In this document: in pieces, positions 1-10,620 of the stretch
How the letters are laid out: every line of letters starts with the position of its first letter
Position numbering within the stretch: position 1 is the stretch's first letter
Assembly (NCBI GenBank): GCA_030770425.1
Contig: JASJFT010000201.1
Coordinates: 17,492 to 81,491 of the forward strand
Source: Darksidea phi
Lineage: Eukaryota; Ascomycota; Dothideomycetes; Pleosporales; Lentitheciaceae
DNA length: 64,000 bases
Reading direction: 5' to 3'
Position numbers and translations under genes: made by a program
Notes under the pieces: model-generated
Told to the model about the DNA's origin: nothing
What the model saw: only the letters and a program-made list of their open reading frames with translations
The model's database searches: none

Positions 1-2
1 TA

Positions 3-260
3 TCTCCCACTCTTCGAACGCCCATTCAATCGCCCGCAGACTCGCTCCTCTCGCCGCTCGATTCCTGGTCGTCTTCCCACCCTCCGACACTGCCGCTCGC
101 ACAAGCCTGGCTCAACGCCGAACGCCAGCGCTCAGACCCTTACTGCACATGGGATAAGGAGCGTGACTGGGCGCGGCACATTTGGGACGGCAAGACGCTG
201 ACGGGCGACGACGTGGGGCGGTGGTTCGAGGCCTGCGGGTTTGAGGTTAGGGATGTCTGA
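3..260 (+). CDS. 3' end of an unrecognised gene (N-terminus outside window)
   Basis: A frame open from the window edge encodes 85 residues and stops at TGA 258-260. It begins with a Ser/Pro-rich stretch and then has an acidic, Trp-rich tail (segments DPYCTWDKERDW and GRWFEACGFEVRDV). The codons are GC-rich and look coding, unlike the relics downstream. I do not recognise the family. No start codon is visible because the 5' part lies outside the window. It could be the last exon of a larger protein. Confidence 0.5.
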   Translation, partial: SPTLRTPIQSPADSLLSPLDSWSSSHPPTLPLAQAWLNAERQRSDPYCTWDKERDWARHIWDGKTLTGDDVGRWFEACGFEVRDV

Positions 261-298
261 TCTCGTATGAAAGGCTGTTACAAGAGGCTGTGGGGTTG

Positions 299-496
299 TA
301 GTTGGTAGATCTGCTGCGTACGCTTGACTGCATGCCTCTTGCCATCACCCAAGCTGCTGCCTGCATCAACCGCCGGGCGCGGAGAACGATAGCGGGCTAC
401 CTTGACGAGTTTCGTGAGAACGACAAGCACCGAAAAAGCCTGCTCAACCAGCATGCAGGTGACCACCGCGACACGACAGCGCGTCGAACTCAGTAG
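299..496 (+). pseudogene. NB-ARC (NLR/STAND ATPase) fragment
   Basis: About 65 codons read LDCMPLAITQAAACI-NRRARR...YLDEFR...LLN. This matches the region after the P-loop in fungal NB-ARC/TPR NLR-like proteins, where a GLPLAI-type motif is followed by a helix ending near 'YLxxFR...LL'. No P-loop, Walker B or TPR repeats lie on either side, and the frame closes at 496. It is a scrap of a signal-transducing ATPase, not a gene. The family call rests on motif recall only. Confidence 0.5.
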
Positions 497-847
497 TGAT
501 AATATAGCAGATGTCGTTTGAGCAACCCCAATTTAACCCTGCCTTCCTCAAAGCCTCCGCAGTTAAGGGTCGACGAAGACGAATACATAATTATCTTCAT
601 GGCGAGCACTTGTCTCAGAGCAAGATGGACCACACAGTGTTGAGTGCATCTGAACCTTTGATGATGGTGTTGCTAAAGTCACTGATCAGCCATGAGTGTG
701 TGAGAAGGGGGGGGTGGGGGGTGGGGGCCTTGGAGCGCTCGCTCACCGTATCAACAACAACGATTATAATTGCCACTGTATACACATAGAATCAAATAGA
801 GTACTGTCTGACTGAGTTGGCCATCTATCGACCGCTGGCTCACTGTC
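497..847. other. No gene seen; G-rich run at 707-727
   Basis: There is no convincing coding frame between the NB-ARC scrap and the transposase relic. The plus strand carries three adjacent G-runs of 8, 6 and 5 bases separated by single T residues at 707-727. The first run is long enough to split in two, so a G-quadruplex is possible. The outer end of the host transposon should lie here, but I could not find its terminal repeat. Confidence 0.4.
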
Positions 848-1019
848 CTAGGTAGCGTTGTTGGTGATTGTAGCCGCAGCTGCGTCCATTGCAGCTTTAA
901 CTGCTTCAACGTTGACAAAGCGTTCATTTGAATCTGGATCAACGCGCTTTTTTACTTTGTTGATCCTAAGTTGATCGAGTTGGTGTTGCAATCTGATATT
1001 GTTGGTATAACGTGGTTTA

Positions 1020-2574
1020 TCAGTGAGCGGCGCACCATCAGAGAGCGGCGGGCCCCACCAAAGTCGCGACTATTACAAGACTATTACATTAATGCCCTCA
1101 CAACGCAACGCGCAAAGGACCTATAACAAAGGTACACTATACCTTGCTATCCAAGCTACACAGGCTACAGTACCTGATAGTACAAAACACGCGTCTAAGG
1201 TCTTTGACGTCCTAGAAACAACGCTAAGACGACGACGCAGCGGACGACCCTAACGACGCGAAACTGAGCCTAAATCGAAGAACCTGACAAAGCTAGAGAA
1301 TTAGGTGATAGTTGCGCGTATAAATGAGCTAGACTCACGAAGGATAGACGCCTCGAGGGCTATGGTGCGAGATATGGCCAACGATCTACGCGCTGCGCGT
1401 GGTGAAGGACCTGTTGGCAAGTGCTGGGTAGATAGGTTCAAGACGCGTACTGATGAGATCAAGCTTCGACGCAGCCGTCCATACGATTGTCAATGAGCCC
1501 TAACCGAAGAAGCACGCGTTATAACGCCCTGGTTCGAGCTGGTAGAGAGCACAAAGGGGTAGTACGGTATTCAGGATGGAGATAGTCACAACTTTGATGA
1601 ACCTGGCTTCTTATAACGTCCTGGTACCTAGGCCTGCCTCGCGACTGGGTTATCGAAACAAGTCTTAACGGCTGGACGTCAAATGAGCTTGCTTTGAGGT
1701 GGTTAAAGCACTGTGACGCGTATACAAAGGCGCGTACTGTAGGCGCGTACCGGCTAATTACTTATTGTAGACGGCCATGAGAGCCACAACAGCCACGAAT
1801 TCCACAAGTGCTGCGAGGGACAGAAGATAGTCGTCCTCTGTATGCCTCCACACTCGTTGCACCTGTTGCAGCCGCTTGACGTGGGCTGTTTTAGCCCGTT
1901 AAAGCGGGCCTACAATACTGAGATTGACAGCTGGGCGCTGGTCTAGTCCCACATGACCCGGAGCGTGTGCTGTCCAGGCTTAGCGTGGTGCTTCCTACGC
2001 CTACACCTTCACCAGTACAAGACACCCTATTGGGAATCTAAAACACCAGCCAACTACAAGGAAATAGAGGCACAAACAACGTTAGTTCGCAAACGCATAC
2101 GACAGCACAGAGAATCAACTGTTTCGCCTCTCCTATAAGCTATTGATTCGCTTGCCAAAGGTATAGCTATTAGCAATTCAGTGTTGCAGACTAGAGAGCT
2201 TGCAGGTCTTCGCAAGGCAATAGAGGCGGCAACAGAGCAGCGCAAGGGTAAGCGAAAGTATGTACGGGCAGAGGAGAGCCTCACAGCAGGCGACGTACTA
2301 GATTTAGTAACTGAGAAGGAGGGTATGGGGAGGCAGCTAAACAGTCTGCGAAGAGGATGCGCGGGCAGAGGCACTGCGGGCGTTGCGACGAGACTGGCTA
2401 CAACACTCGCACCGGCACTGCAGGAATTGTAGATCTATCTGATAGCGACGCTTCTGAATAGTACTATAGGGTACAGAGTATCTACATATCCTGTTGTGGT
2501 GCAGATGCAATAGTCCTGTAATAGTCGCGACTTTGGTGGGGCGCGCCACTCACTGATGGTGCGCCGCTCACTGA
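1020..2574 (+). mobile_element. Nested pogo-like DNA transposon (1,555 bp) with TIRs and TA duplication
   Basis: Inverted repeats of about 70 bp bound this element (1020-1089 and 2505-2574). Both start TCAGTGAGCGGCGCACC and differ at only a few positions. The element is flanked by TA on each side (1018-1019 and 2575-2576), the target duplication expected of pogo/Tc1-mariner elements. It sits inside the C-terminal coding part of another transposase. Removing it with one TA rejoins that frame exactly, which confirms the ends. The transposase inside is dead. Confidence 0.9.
1092..2432 (+). pseudogene. Degenerate pogo-like transposase of the nested element
   Basis: Pieces in mostly one frame spell a pogo-family transposase. 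They are an N-terminal HTH region (MPSQRNAQRTYN... to LRRRRSGRP), a CENP-B-type helix (GEGPVGKCWVDRFKTRT at 1395-1455), a first acid site NFDEPGF near 1590, a second LIVDGHESHNS near 1765, and a third LQPLDVGCFSPLKRAY near 1870. The tail ends 'LAPALQEL' at 2432. Stops occur at 1251 and just before 1305 and repeatedly between 1494 and 1760. No transposase can be made. The order and spacing of the DDD motifs support the family call. Confidence 0.8.
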
Positions 2575-3930
2575 TATACCGCGTTTTAGAGTAGTAGCGC
2601 GAGTATTTGCCTGGGATAGCGCTTTGCCTGCCTTGCTAAGCACTACTCGGGTAGTCCGCGATAGCTGTTCTGATCGCCTAAGCTCTTGTTGGAGCCTGTA
2701 TAAATCCTGAGACCGTTGGGGTGTATTAATAACTGGCTCTATACTATAATTTAGTTGCGGGCGAGGTGGTGGAGTCATTGGGCGTGTCAATAACTGCGAC
2801 GATTGTAGGACATGTTCTGGGTTGTATGGAGCAAGGCCGGTAGCTCGCCAACTAGCCCGTATAACTCGCACGGATAAGCTATTCTGTCGAGCTTCGTTGT
2901 ACAGGTTGACAAAGTGTTCTTTTTTAACGGGAGCGGCGTCGCTAACGGCGGCGAGAGCGCGTATCTGTTGATGGTATCTCTTTTTGACCTCACCAAATAG
3001 AGATGAGTCTAGCGACTGTAGAATATGAGAGGAGTGAGCGGGTAAGTAGAGTACATGTATCTTGTTTTGATAACAAGCCCACATGAAGTCTATGTGGGTG
3101 TGAGAGCCGTGTCCGTCGAGTATCAGTAAGCGATTGCGAGGTGGAGTTGACGTGGTTTCTGGAACGTATACGCGACGCAACCACTCTAAACCTATACCGT
3201 TGCTTGTCCAACCGTTGTCTGACGTTGTATAGACCCAGTCCGGTACCGCTCGTGATTGGAACCAGCTTGTTCAGACGTGCTGTCCCTTGAACGCCTCTAC
3301 TGGGCGGGGCGCGCGTCCAGTGGCGGATATAGACTCGATAATCATAACCTACTCACGGTTCTCTGCAGACTTAACGTAAGCCTTACTCTTGTGGTTAGAT
3401 GTAATTACTCGAGAGTTGTTACATACGCCAAGCGCGATACCAGTCTTATCTGTAATGTATATCCTCGATTTGTATCCCAAGCCGGATTCGGGTCTACTCA
3501 AATAGCTCAAGAAGCGTTCGTATCAGGTGTGGATTGGCTGAGGTAGCCCTCGAGGCTTCAATCGATCGCCCAACGACGGAGTGGACTCGTGGATTGCGGC
3601 GGAAGAAGTGCGGCACCCAGTTGTGCCCGAGCGGATCGTTGTCGCCGTTCATGTAGAGGATTCGATCGCCATTTTTCGAACACGAGTGAGTAGGTTGGTT
3701 GAGCGCATAGATCTTCGTCGTGGATTCAGTTAACAAGAAACTCCTCTTGCTCCGGAGTCAATCGTTGGTATTGGTGATGAGCTGTCGCGTGCGGCGCGCG
3801 TGAGGCGAGGCGGCTTTGCAGCGTCGATCGTGGTATTTCCCAAGCCCGGCAGGCCTCTCGCTGGCTTTGAAAACCCCGGCATTGAGGTCTCGGATAGTGT
3901 CTTGGATAGCAGCTTCGCGATTATCCATTT

Positions 3931-4862
3931 TGATAACGTTGTGGTTGAGTTGTATCGCTTCGGTGGGTGGGTGGTGGGTGGTTGGCGATCGTGTTGAGGT
4001 GACCCAAAGCCCGGGTGGCCGAGAAGCGGGGGGCTGAGCTCACGTTACGCCTATGACTGCTCGTGGTCCCAGCGTGCCAATGCAAGCCGAGATAGCGAGG
4101 GAACGCCCAACCAGCGCCAACGTATTCCCCGTACTGACCATGGAAGGAACCCTGTCCACGCCATTCCGCTGTCGTATACACAACGATAAGATCGGCAACA
4201 TCCTACCCCGCACCTCCATTTCCTTCTCCAACCCGACCACAAGTTGGCCCATTTCAGCGTTTTTCGTATAGTCTATACTTTGTCCTTATCTGTTGCGTAC
4301 TATGGCGACCCGGTCAAGTGCAGATGAGGCGATTTCTAAGTTAATGTCTGATAAGCGAACATCTATCGTATCCAGCGCGAAGATATATATACGTATACTT
4401 CGAGTAGTAAGCCGTCCTATACTTATCCAATTTATACCTCTAGTACTACTAAATAATATCGAAATAGTAACTACTATTCCTCCGTAAAACAAGCTCTGTA
4501 CCCGGGGAGATCGAAGACCTATTATCTAAGTTAATAGTTACATTCCCCGACCGCCCTACTATAGTTACTCAACCGTAAACGAAACTTACAACGCCTACCT
4601 ACGATATCTTAAATCCTCCTCTCGCGATTTCCGTTAAAGATATATACCTTTACGGGAATTACTAGTATATCGTAGTAAATTCCGGCGATCGGGTTATTAT
4701 ATTCGCATGGACCAATAACCGTACAGAAGCTATAGCGTATAACCTACGAAATAAATTCGCTAGGCGGATTCTAGTCGACCTTCTAGAAAAAGGTAACTTA
4801 GAGCTATTTATAGACACCAAATTATGTATAACTACGTCGAATAAGAGTCCTAGTTCTCTTAG
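3931..4862. other. Non-coding, TA-rich from about 4,270
   Basis: No gene is recognised. From 4270 the sequence is unusually rich in TA steps and in TAG/TAA, as expected for RIP-mutated repeat DNA. A frame from about 4667 to 4875 (plus) stays open for some 68 codons (segment VIIFAWTNNRTEAIAYNLR), but it has no start codon and no family I know. It may be a scrap of a mobile element. Confidence 0.45.
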
Positions 4863-5492
4863 TCATATTAAATAGCAGCCCCTTATGTTTACATTCTCTT
4901 TATGAGTCGCGCACGAATTCCGAAACCGCTTCTCCCCTGAGTACGAACCATAGAAGCTCTGAACCTCGATGTCCGCATCGCATCTTCTCTGGTTCCGGCC
5001 ATCGCTCAATTCGTATTCAGATAATACCTTAACTTCGATGACAGTTTTGACAGCACTGAGATAACATTTCTTCCTTATCCAGTCGCGCAAGTCATGAAGG
5101 AGAAAGTAATCTGCTTCCGCTTCAAGTTTGTTGTACAGAGCGTAGTCGAAGCTAGTCTCTTTCGTCCAGAACAGGGGAAACTTTGACGGACGTCGCATAA
5201 ATTGTAAGACATGCTCGAATACGTCTGAATCTGCATCAATGAAGTAGGAGCCATCCTCCTGTCTATCGCTGCAGTCGTTCCATCTAGACAAGAGGTTCTG
5301 GAAATACGCAGAAGTTTGGAGTGTAATTCTCTGTGTTCGATATTTGCGACCAGAGACGTCGAGAATAATGAGGTGAGGAGGAATGACGAGGTTCGATATG
5401 GATTGCGAACACGATGTTGTTGTCTCAATTGTAGCCATGCTGCCACAGACCTCTGTCAGCTGTGATCGTGGTGGTCTCTGAAGTTCACTCAC
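4863..5492 (-). CDS. BTB/POZ (KCTD-type T1) domain protein
   Basis: This is a 209-residue single-exon protein. Residues about 40-145 form a BTB fold of the potassium-channel-tetramerisation type: a 'LDVSGRKYRTQRITLQ' first strand, then 'SAYFQNLL', 'GSYFIDADSDVFEHVLQFMR' and 'LEAEADYFLLHDLRDWI'. Proteins of this type mediate oligomerisation, often as adaptors; no catalytic domain is present. The C-terminus (EYELSDG... HKENVNIRGC) resembles fungal homologues more than a random tail, so the gene seems complete. A second in-frame Met lies at residue 19 (MATIETTT); the first is used because it gives the longest open frame. No stops or frameshifts were seen, in contrast to its neighbours. Confidence 0.8.
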   Translation of the reverse strand: MSELQRPPRSQLTEVCGSMATIETTTSCSQSISNLVIPPHLIILDVSGRKYRTQRITLQTSAYFQNLLSRWNDCSDRQEDGSYFIDADSDVFEHVLQFMRRPSKFPLFWTKETSFDYALYNKLEAEADYFLLHDLRDWIRKKCYLSAVKTVIEVKVLSEYELSDGRNQRRCDADIEVQSFYGSYSGEKRFRNSCATHKENVNIRGCYLI

Positions 5493-6488
5493 CTATATCT
5501 TGTCTGTCACGTATCCCAGAAGCTTTTCGTCTTGCTAGAGAGTACTCCCCTTCCTAGTCGTATTCTCCTAATGCAAACTTAAGTCTTTCAACGGCTCTCG
5601 CTCAGTGGACTTTCCTGCTTGGATTCGTCCAAATAGCGTGATAACGCGAAGCGCCCCCCTCGCAGAAGACTTCTTATCGATCGGCGGAGGCGTCAAAGGC
5701 CGCTTTAGGAATCCGAAGGGTGGCGTAACGTGCTAACAGTGGATTACATTCGTTTGCAATATTACTATATCTGCATGCTGTGCTGCATCGTGAAGTTGTT
5801 TGACAGCTATCGGTTGGTTGGTTGATTCCTACACGGTTTCAGCTATACCTGCGCACACGGTTATAATATGGTCGGATAATTGGTTAAGCCGACGTTAGTG
5901 TACCAAGGTCCCTTCTAACCAATCAGAGGAAACCTTGTTACTAATGATATCTGTCCGATTGGCTGAAAAGGGCTTTGATACGCTATCTACTGTTTTTCTA
6001 AATATGCCTAGATACAGCACAGTCCGCTCAGCCGCGCTATGCAAGCCTTGGAGCCTAAGTTAAAGGCACACCTGTTAATCTCTGAGAAGGGTCGTAGGAA
6101 CGTTCACGATGAAAGTGGATGTCGTATTACATCAGACCACGGGTTGTGGTACTACAAGACTCGGTGCACTATGACTCGATCAAACATAGACATACTTAAA
6201 GACGACATTTCTATTATAATTGAGTGGTGTAAAAATAAGACTAAGATGCGCGAGGATATTAGTCGCAAGAACGACGAAAAAAAGCTCCGAGATGTCGAAG
6301 TACAAGGCTTCGGAGTGGGCTTGGAACCAAACAAAGGCTGCGCTGCGATCTCGTCTTGAACGCGAGTAGCGCAAGGACTGACGGTCCAGTCAGAAGCAAT
6401 GTAAGGTTAGGTAGACGCGTAAGCATATGTAGGTATGTGTACATGTAACTTGGCGGTCCTAGATTAGCTTGTGGTTTGAATAAATGCG
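5493..6488. other. Intergenic; no supported gene
   Basis: This is the upstream region of the BTB gene. A 106-codon plus-strand frame at 6039-6359 has a Lys/Glu-rich, possibly coiled segment but no domain and no neighbouring support. I treat it as chance. No tRNA-like or promoter signal could be assigned with confidence. Confidence 0.4.
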
Positions 6489-7307
6489 CTAGCGCTTTAG
6501 GTTCTGTAATTGGGTATAGTTCGTCTTGCTTTCGCACCGCTTCCAATTCGTGTTCCGTGCGTCTAATAACTCTTGTTTTTGTACACTAGTTCCTACGGTC
6601 ATACGTTATGAGCTGTCAGCCAGCTCAATTCTAATTTTCGCATTCATCGATGTAAATAATTCCTCCACTTCATCGTCCATTATCTCGTTTAGATACCGTG
6701 TGGGATACCATGTGGTCATTGCGCTTACCCTACGCCTATGTTTTCCTTACATACTGTGCTCCATGTCCGCAAAGCCGCCTTTCATCTCTTGTGAAAGATC
6801 GACTTCACTATGGCCAATCGTTTCTACCACGACGGTCCCAGCATGACCAAGAGCTACATCAACGTCGTCTTCCATGCGAGAGCGCTCCCAAACGGAGAAA
6901 GGATGGACGTAGTCCCCGCAGCCGTACTCCATCTTCTTCAAGCTTTCTCCGCGTTGTTCGACGAGACTTCTCGTAGTTTCCTGGATCATCTGGATACCGC
7001 CGAAGCCCACATGCGTCATATGCGCTCCACAGACGGAGCCTCCGTCAGCAAGACGACCAAGGTCGCCCTCAACACTGCGATGCACCTGCCCAAAAATCTT
7101 TGCATGATCGAGACACCCAGGGCATGCATGGCGATCTCCAACGACAACGACGAAGGCACTTGTGAGTGTTGGCGTGGTGAGGCCTGTCGTATTGAATTCA
7201 ACGATGCGGGTGACGGATACGACGTGTCCCTTGACGGGCTAATCTTTGTTGCTTTCATCTATCTTGTCTTCTGCGTGGTGCTGGTTGGCATAGTTGTCCG
7301 TTGCCAT
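6489..7307 (-). pseudogene. Unrecognised protein gene with four in-frame stops
   Basis: One minus-strand frame runs from ATG 7305-7307 (MATDNYANQHHAEDK) to TAG 6489-6491. It is broken only by TAG at 7239-7241, TAA at 6747-6749 and TAA at 6606-6608. The translation looks coherent: a hydrophobic strand and a CxxC (SAFVVVVGDRHACPGCLDHA), then Gly-rich and acidic helical segments (HAGTVVVETIGHSEVDLS; YLNEIMDDEVEELFTSM). Each stop could come from CAG or CAA by one C-to-T change. I do not recognise the family. The long open frames on the opposite strand (6810-7343) are taken as antisense shadows. The real gene may have been longer at its 3' end. Confidence 0.45.
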
Positions 7308-7487
7308 GGGAGTCGGACCTTTCGTCGTCTGTCAGGATGGTAATGGGACGCGGTTTCTAGAGACTGGGGATCCTCAACGTTGCCGTGGAAAGAGGATTCG
7401 TGATAGCAATACCCACAAGCCCTATTCAGCCAATTTGTACTCAGCGCGAGGACCAATCTTGTCTGCATCTTTGTGTAATCCTAATGG

Positions 7488-9101
7488 CTAGATCTGGAGT
7501 TTCTCGCGTTTGGCCGATGACTCTTCGCTCGTCGATGCGCGTCGCGAGACTTCCTCGGGCCGGGCTTCTTCTTGATCCGTGAGGCGTTGAGCCACTTCTA
7601 TTGCCGTTGGTCGAACTTCAGAATCCCACGCCAAAAGTTCTAGGACCAGATCCCAGAATTCCGGATAGTGCAGCTCAACAGTATTCGTTGCCATAGTCTT
7701 CTTGAACTTCTCATAGATTGCAGCCTTTCCCAATTGTTTGTGAAACTGCTTGCTTAACAGGAAGTCGACAAGAGTAACACCGAGGCTCTAAATATCTGAT
7801 GGGAAGGAGAATGGTTGAGTTGATTCTCCGTCTTTCACTTTCATGACCTCTGGAGCAAGATAAGTCATTGTTCCCCGGTGATGACGCATGCTTGTCGGAT
7901 CCGGATCGCTACATCCAAAGTCGACGATTATGGTATGTACCGGGTTGGGTTTGGTGTCTCGGTGTAGTATGTTAAGGCTGTGAACATGAGCGAGGCCGGA
8001 CGCTACCTGGTGCATCGAGTCACGAAGAAAAGTGGCAGAATCAGGAAGAGACTTCCAGGATGTGAGTAACTCCAGCGCTCTAGTGGTTGCTGGCCCACCG
8101 TGGGACCTTCATCTTGACGCCACATACCTGGATCGGCGGATGAGTCCCAATTGACGACCTTTTCAAGTTTGCAAACGTTCCTCTAAACAAAGCCTCAGTC
8201 ACGTTCTTTTGCTACCCATGGCAACTTACATGGTTGGGGCGGCCCAGGATTTCAATCTCTCTTCGAAGGTCATTGAACTGCGCAGCGGTACATTTGACCA
8301 TTTTGACGGCGACTGGCTTCCCATTTGACTTGTCATATCCCAATGAAACAGTGCTCGTTGTTCCGTGAAGATGGGCATCGAAGATGCTGTAGCCATGGTA
8401 GTCAATAGTGTGCCTGGATGGTGTTGGTGACAGAAGCATGACGGAATTGTTGAGCTCAGTGTTAGCTCGCTTGAGGGCATCTTGAAGTTCGCGTTGTTGT
8501 TGTTTCGGGTTCAAATCTGTATAGACGAGAAGATAAGTCAGGTCACCAAGTCGGATGCTGCTACTATGCTGGAGAGAGGCTTGATAGTCTTGTTCGTCCT
8601 GCTCTCTTTTGGCGTCGCGTTGGAAGGTTCTGCCGTCCACACTGACCTACAATAGGGATAAGTCGACAGTACAATGATAGATGAGCGATACATTACCTTT
8701 CTACTGTCAGATACAGCTAGCAACACTCCGTTTTGGAGGAGGCGTCGCAGCCTGCAGTGGCGCGAATGAAGAGCATGTTCGTTCGTCACGCTCAGTCGGT
8801 AGTAACCACAGTAATCCTGGAGGGGTTCATGTTGAGGTGGTGGGGTCGCAGTGGCAAAACTGCTTCCGGCGGTGCTCTCGTCAGGACACGTAATTTCATA
8901 GTGAATGAACCTGCGCACGTGATGCCACTTGCTCGCATCGCTTTCAAGAAGCCGGACGACCTGACTGAAGAGTTTGCGGGCCGCTGGAGAGTGTGGCACC
9001 AATCGCGCAAAGTCGCCATTGGACGCTCCGAGATATACATTGTCCCATGACGGCACATCTGGCTCGGTGTCGCCGTCGGTTTCGTCGCCATGCGGGTCCA
9101 T
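7488..9101 (-). pseudogene. FHA-domain serine/threonine kinase, decayed
   Basis: The minus strand encodes an FHA-like region (GYYRLSV... to ...LTYLLVY, residues about 95-190) joined to a protein kinase: GYDKSNGKPVAVKMV (VAVK lysine), ILHRDTKP (HRD), VDFGCSD (DFG) and YLAPEVM (APE). An intron at 8647-8696 joins SDSRK to VSVDGR; a second break lies near 8020-8230. Two lesions destroy it. There is a TAG at 7788-7790 where the conserved Trp of 'SDIWSLG' belongs, and the HRD-to-DFG spacing is about six residues short, removing much of the catalytic loop. The frame continues normally after the TAG (SLGVTLVDFLLS) to the stop at 7488-7490. Similar fungal FHA-kinases act in checkpoint-like signalling, but nothing here tells its substrate. 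Confidence 0.75.
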
Positions 9102-9261
9102 GAAGTCGAGAGATTAGACAAGTGGTCTCGTTGTAGGGTGCAGGATAGGTTGAAGATACAATGTGGGATGACGCGGGCGGAGGTTTCCCAATGAGACTAG
9201 CGCTGCCAAGGGAGGACTTCACGGCCATCTGGGCACCGCGTCCTCCATCGAACATTTACGC

Positions 9262-9760
9262 ATGATATCATCACAACATGACATGGCATCGCCGTCGCGC
9301 TCACTGACAATACCAGACGACGTGCTGAGGATCTACCAAGCTCAGTACATTGCTCTGCCTCTCTTTTGCTGCACTATCGAAGCTGCAGGATCAGCGGGAG
9401 GCGACTGGCAACACGGAAGCGCCCTTCAAACGAGTGCCATACAACAAAACCCCCGAACTGAGCTGGGGCCGACAATCTCCGCAACTCATACCAACTCCTT
9501 CACCCTCGCCATCGCCGAAGATATCGCATCGCAAACTGCAATCCTTTCCAACTCCACCCGACACGTCACCCCTGCGCGAGGACCCAGCTTCCGCATCGCC
9601 TAACGAACCCGCCGCCGCACGTCGTCGACCTCGTCACCAGCGAGCTTCGCAAACCCCAAAGCAGCCGTCTCACACTATGCTTCGTCGCTCACGAGCCCGT
9701 GTGGGTCGAGCCCAGGAAAGGCGCTTTTGGGAGCTGGATGCGTCTGGATAATATAGCTTA
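9262..9760 (+). pseudogene. Unrecognised Pro/Ser-rich coding remnant
   Basis: Overlapping plus-strand frames (9262-9603, 9350-9751) have coding-like, GC-rich composition. A third frame from 9607 reads PPPHVVDLVTSELRK and later VAHEPVWVEPRKGAFGSW, which looks like real protein. No single frame joins them, so this is either a gene with introns I cannot place or a relic. No family is recognised. It stops abruptly at TA-rich DNA at about 9755. Confidence 0.3.
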
Positions 9761-9880
9761 TTAGATAACTTATCCGCTTTTAAAGTAAACTATATCACTT
9801 TCTTAATAGCTATTAGCTAATAAGTATAGCTATAGTAGGCGGTTCTACTATCCCTCTAGTAACTATAACTTCTACCCAAA
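9755..9880. repeat. Short TA-rich, RIP-like tract
   Basis: About 125 bp of strongly TA-rich sequence with repeated TAGCTAT/TAGCTA words. It resembles the larger tracts at 4.3-4.9, 18.6-19.4 and 60.5-61.5 kb. It abuts the end of the coding remnant before it. The likely origin is a RIP-mutated transposon edge; this is an inference from base use only. Confidence 0.4.
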
Positions 9881-10019
9881 TTTATTCAAATCAATTAACC
9901 ATCACGGTAGCTAAGACGCGCCCATCAGCTACGTCATTACGACCCGGGCTCAACGCCCGCCAAGACCAAAGCCGAGAGGGGTAGTTCTCTACCAGCGTAA
10001 TCACCCTAGTCTTGACTTC

Positions 10020-10330
10020 GTGCTCCAGCAGCGCCACTGCCTCTTTGATCTGTCCGTTGTCTTGGTACGCACCGGCAAGCGCGTGCTGCGATGCCAGCCG
10101 CCCGGGGTGGTTCTTGGCTCAAGGACCGACTCGAGCCTGGCCAGGCCGCAACATGATGCGTTCCGAGCCCTGAAATGGCCCTTCACAAGCAAGGAGGTGG
10201 AAAAGATTGTAGATCAAGTGGGAGTGGGAGACAGGGGGTGAGGACCTCGTGGCCAGGGTGAAGGATACGCTTGAGGGCTATCGGGAAGGGAAGGGGGTGT
10301 TTGTGTTTGGCAAGATATGAGCATGGCGGG
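10020..10330 (+). pseudogene. Possible NLR/STAND N-terminal domain scrap
   Basis: The segment AFRALKWPFTSKEVEKIVDQ (about 10150-10210) resembles the 'LKWPFxxKEVxxIL' motif in the helical N-terminal domain of many fungal NACHT/ankyrin proteins. A shifted frame continues with DTLEGYREGKGVFVFGK. Frames break several times and no other domain follows. The call rests on one motif. Confidence 0.35.
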
Positions 10331-10620
10331 ATGTATATGGATTGATGAATCGGCAGAGAAGATGGTTGTCGTCGTTGAAAGGGTTCGATTGCATGGACAT
10401 GCGTGACGCTCAAACGTTGGATGCGCCCCATTACACGCCTTTTCCCGACTGCGACTTACCAGTCATTATATGCACATTCGGCGGTGCGATTGCCAGTGGA
10501 CCTGAACCCGGCGCATCTACTTATGCCGCACTACTACCAGTCGCACTCAATGGTTTTCGCCCGTACAAGACGACGCTAAATCAAAATTAGGGCGCGTTTC
10601 ACGACGAAGAGAAACCATAC

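Larger units (their letters stand above)
848..3930 (-). pseudogene. pogo/Fot1-like DDE transposase, interrupted by a nested element
   Basis: Read on the minus strand, this is a DDE_1-type transposase. It starts near 3930 with MDNREAAIQD, continues through a DNA-binding segment (NWVPHFFRRNPRV near 3610), a first acidic site (DKTGIALGVC), the second (LILDGHGSH near 3120) and the third after about 35 residues (LQSLDSSLFGEVKKRY). In-frame stops, including TAG in place of Trp after 'AENRE', disable it. Its C-terminal frame breaks at 2574 where another transposon is inserted and resumes at 1019 as KPRYTNN, ending at the TAG at 848-850. The spacing of the acidic residues is typical of pogo elements. 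I could not identify its own terminal inverted repeats. Confidence 0.85.

Noticed and set aside
6810..7343. 177-codon plus-strand frame with a C-terminal hydrophobic segment
   Set aside because: It is ant antisense frame to a more coherent minus-strand reading that starts at an ATG, carries a CxxC segment and extends well beyond it.
8681..9050. Plus-strand frames over the kinase gene
   Set aside because: Antisense shadows of the FHA-kinase relic, which has recognisable motifs on the minus strand.
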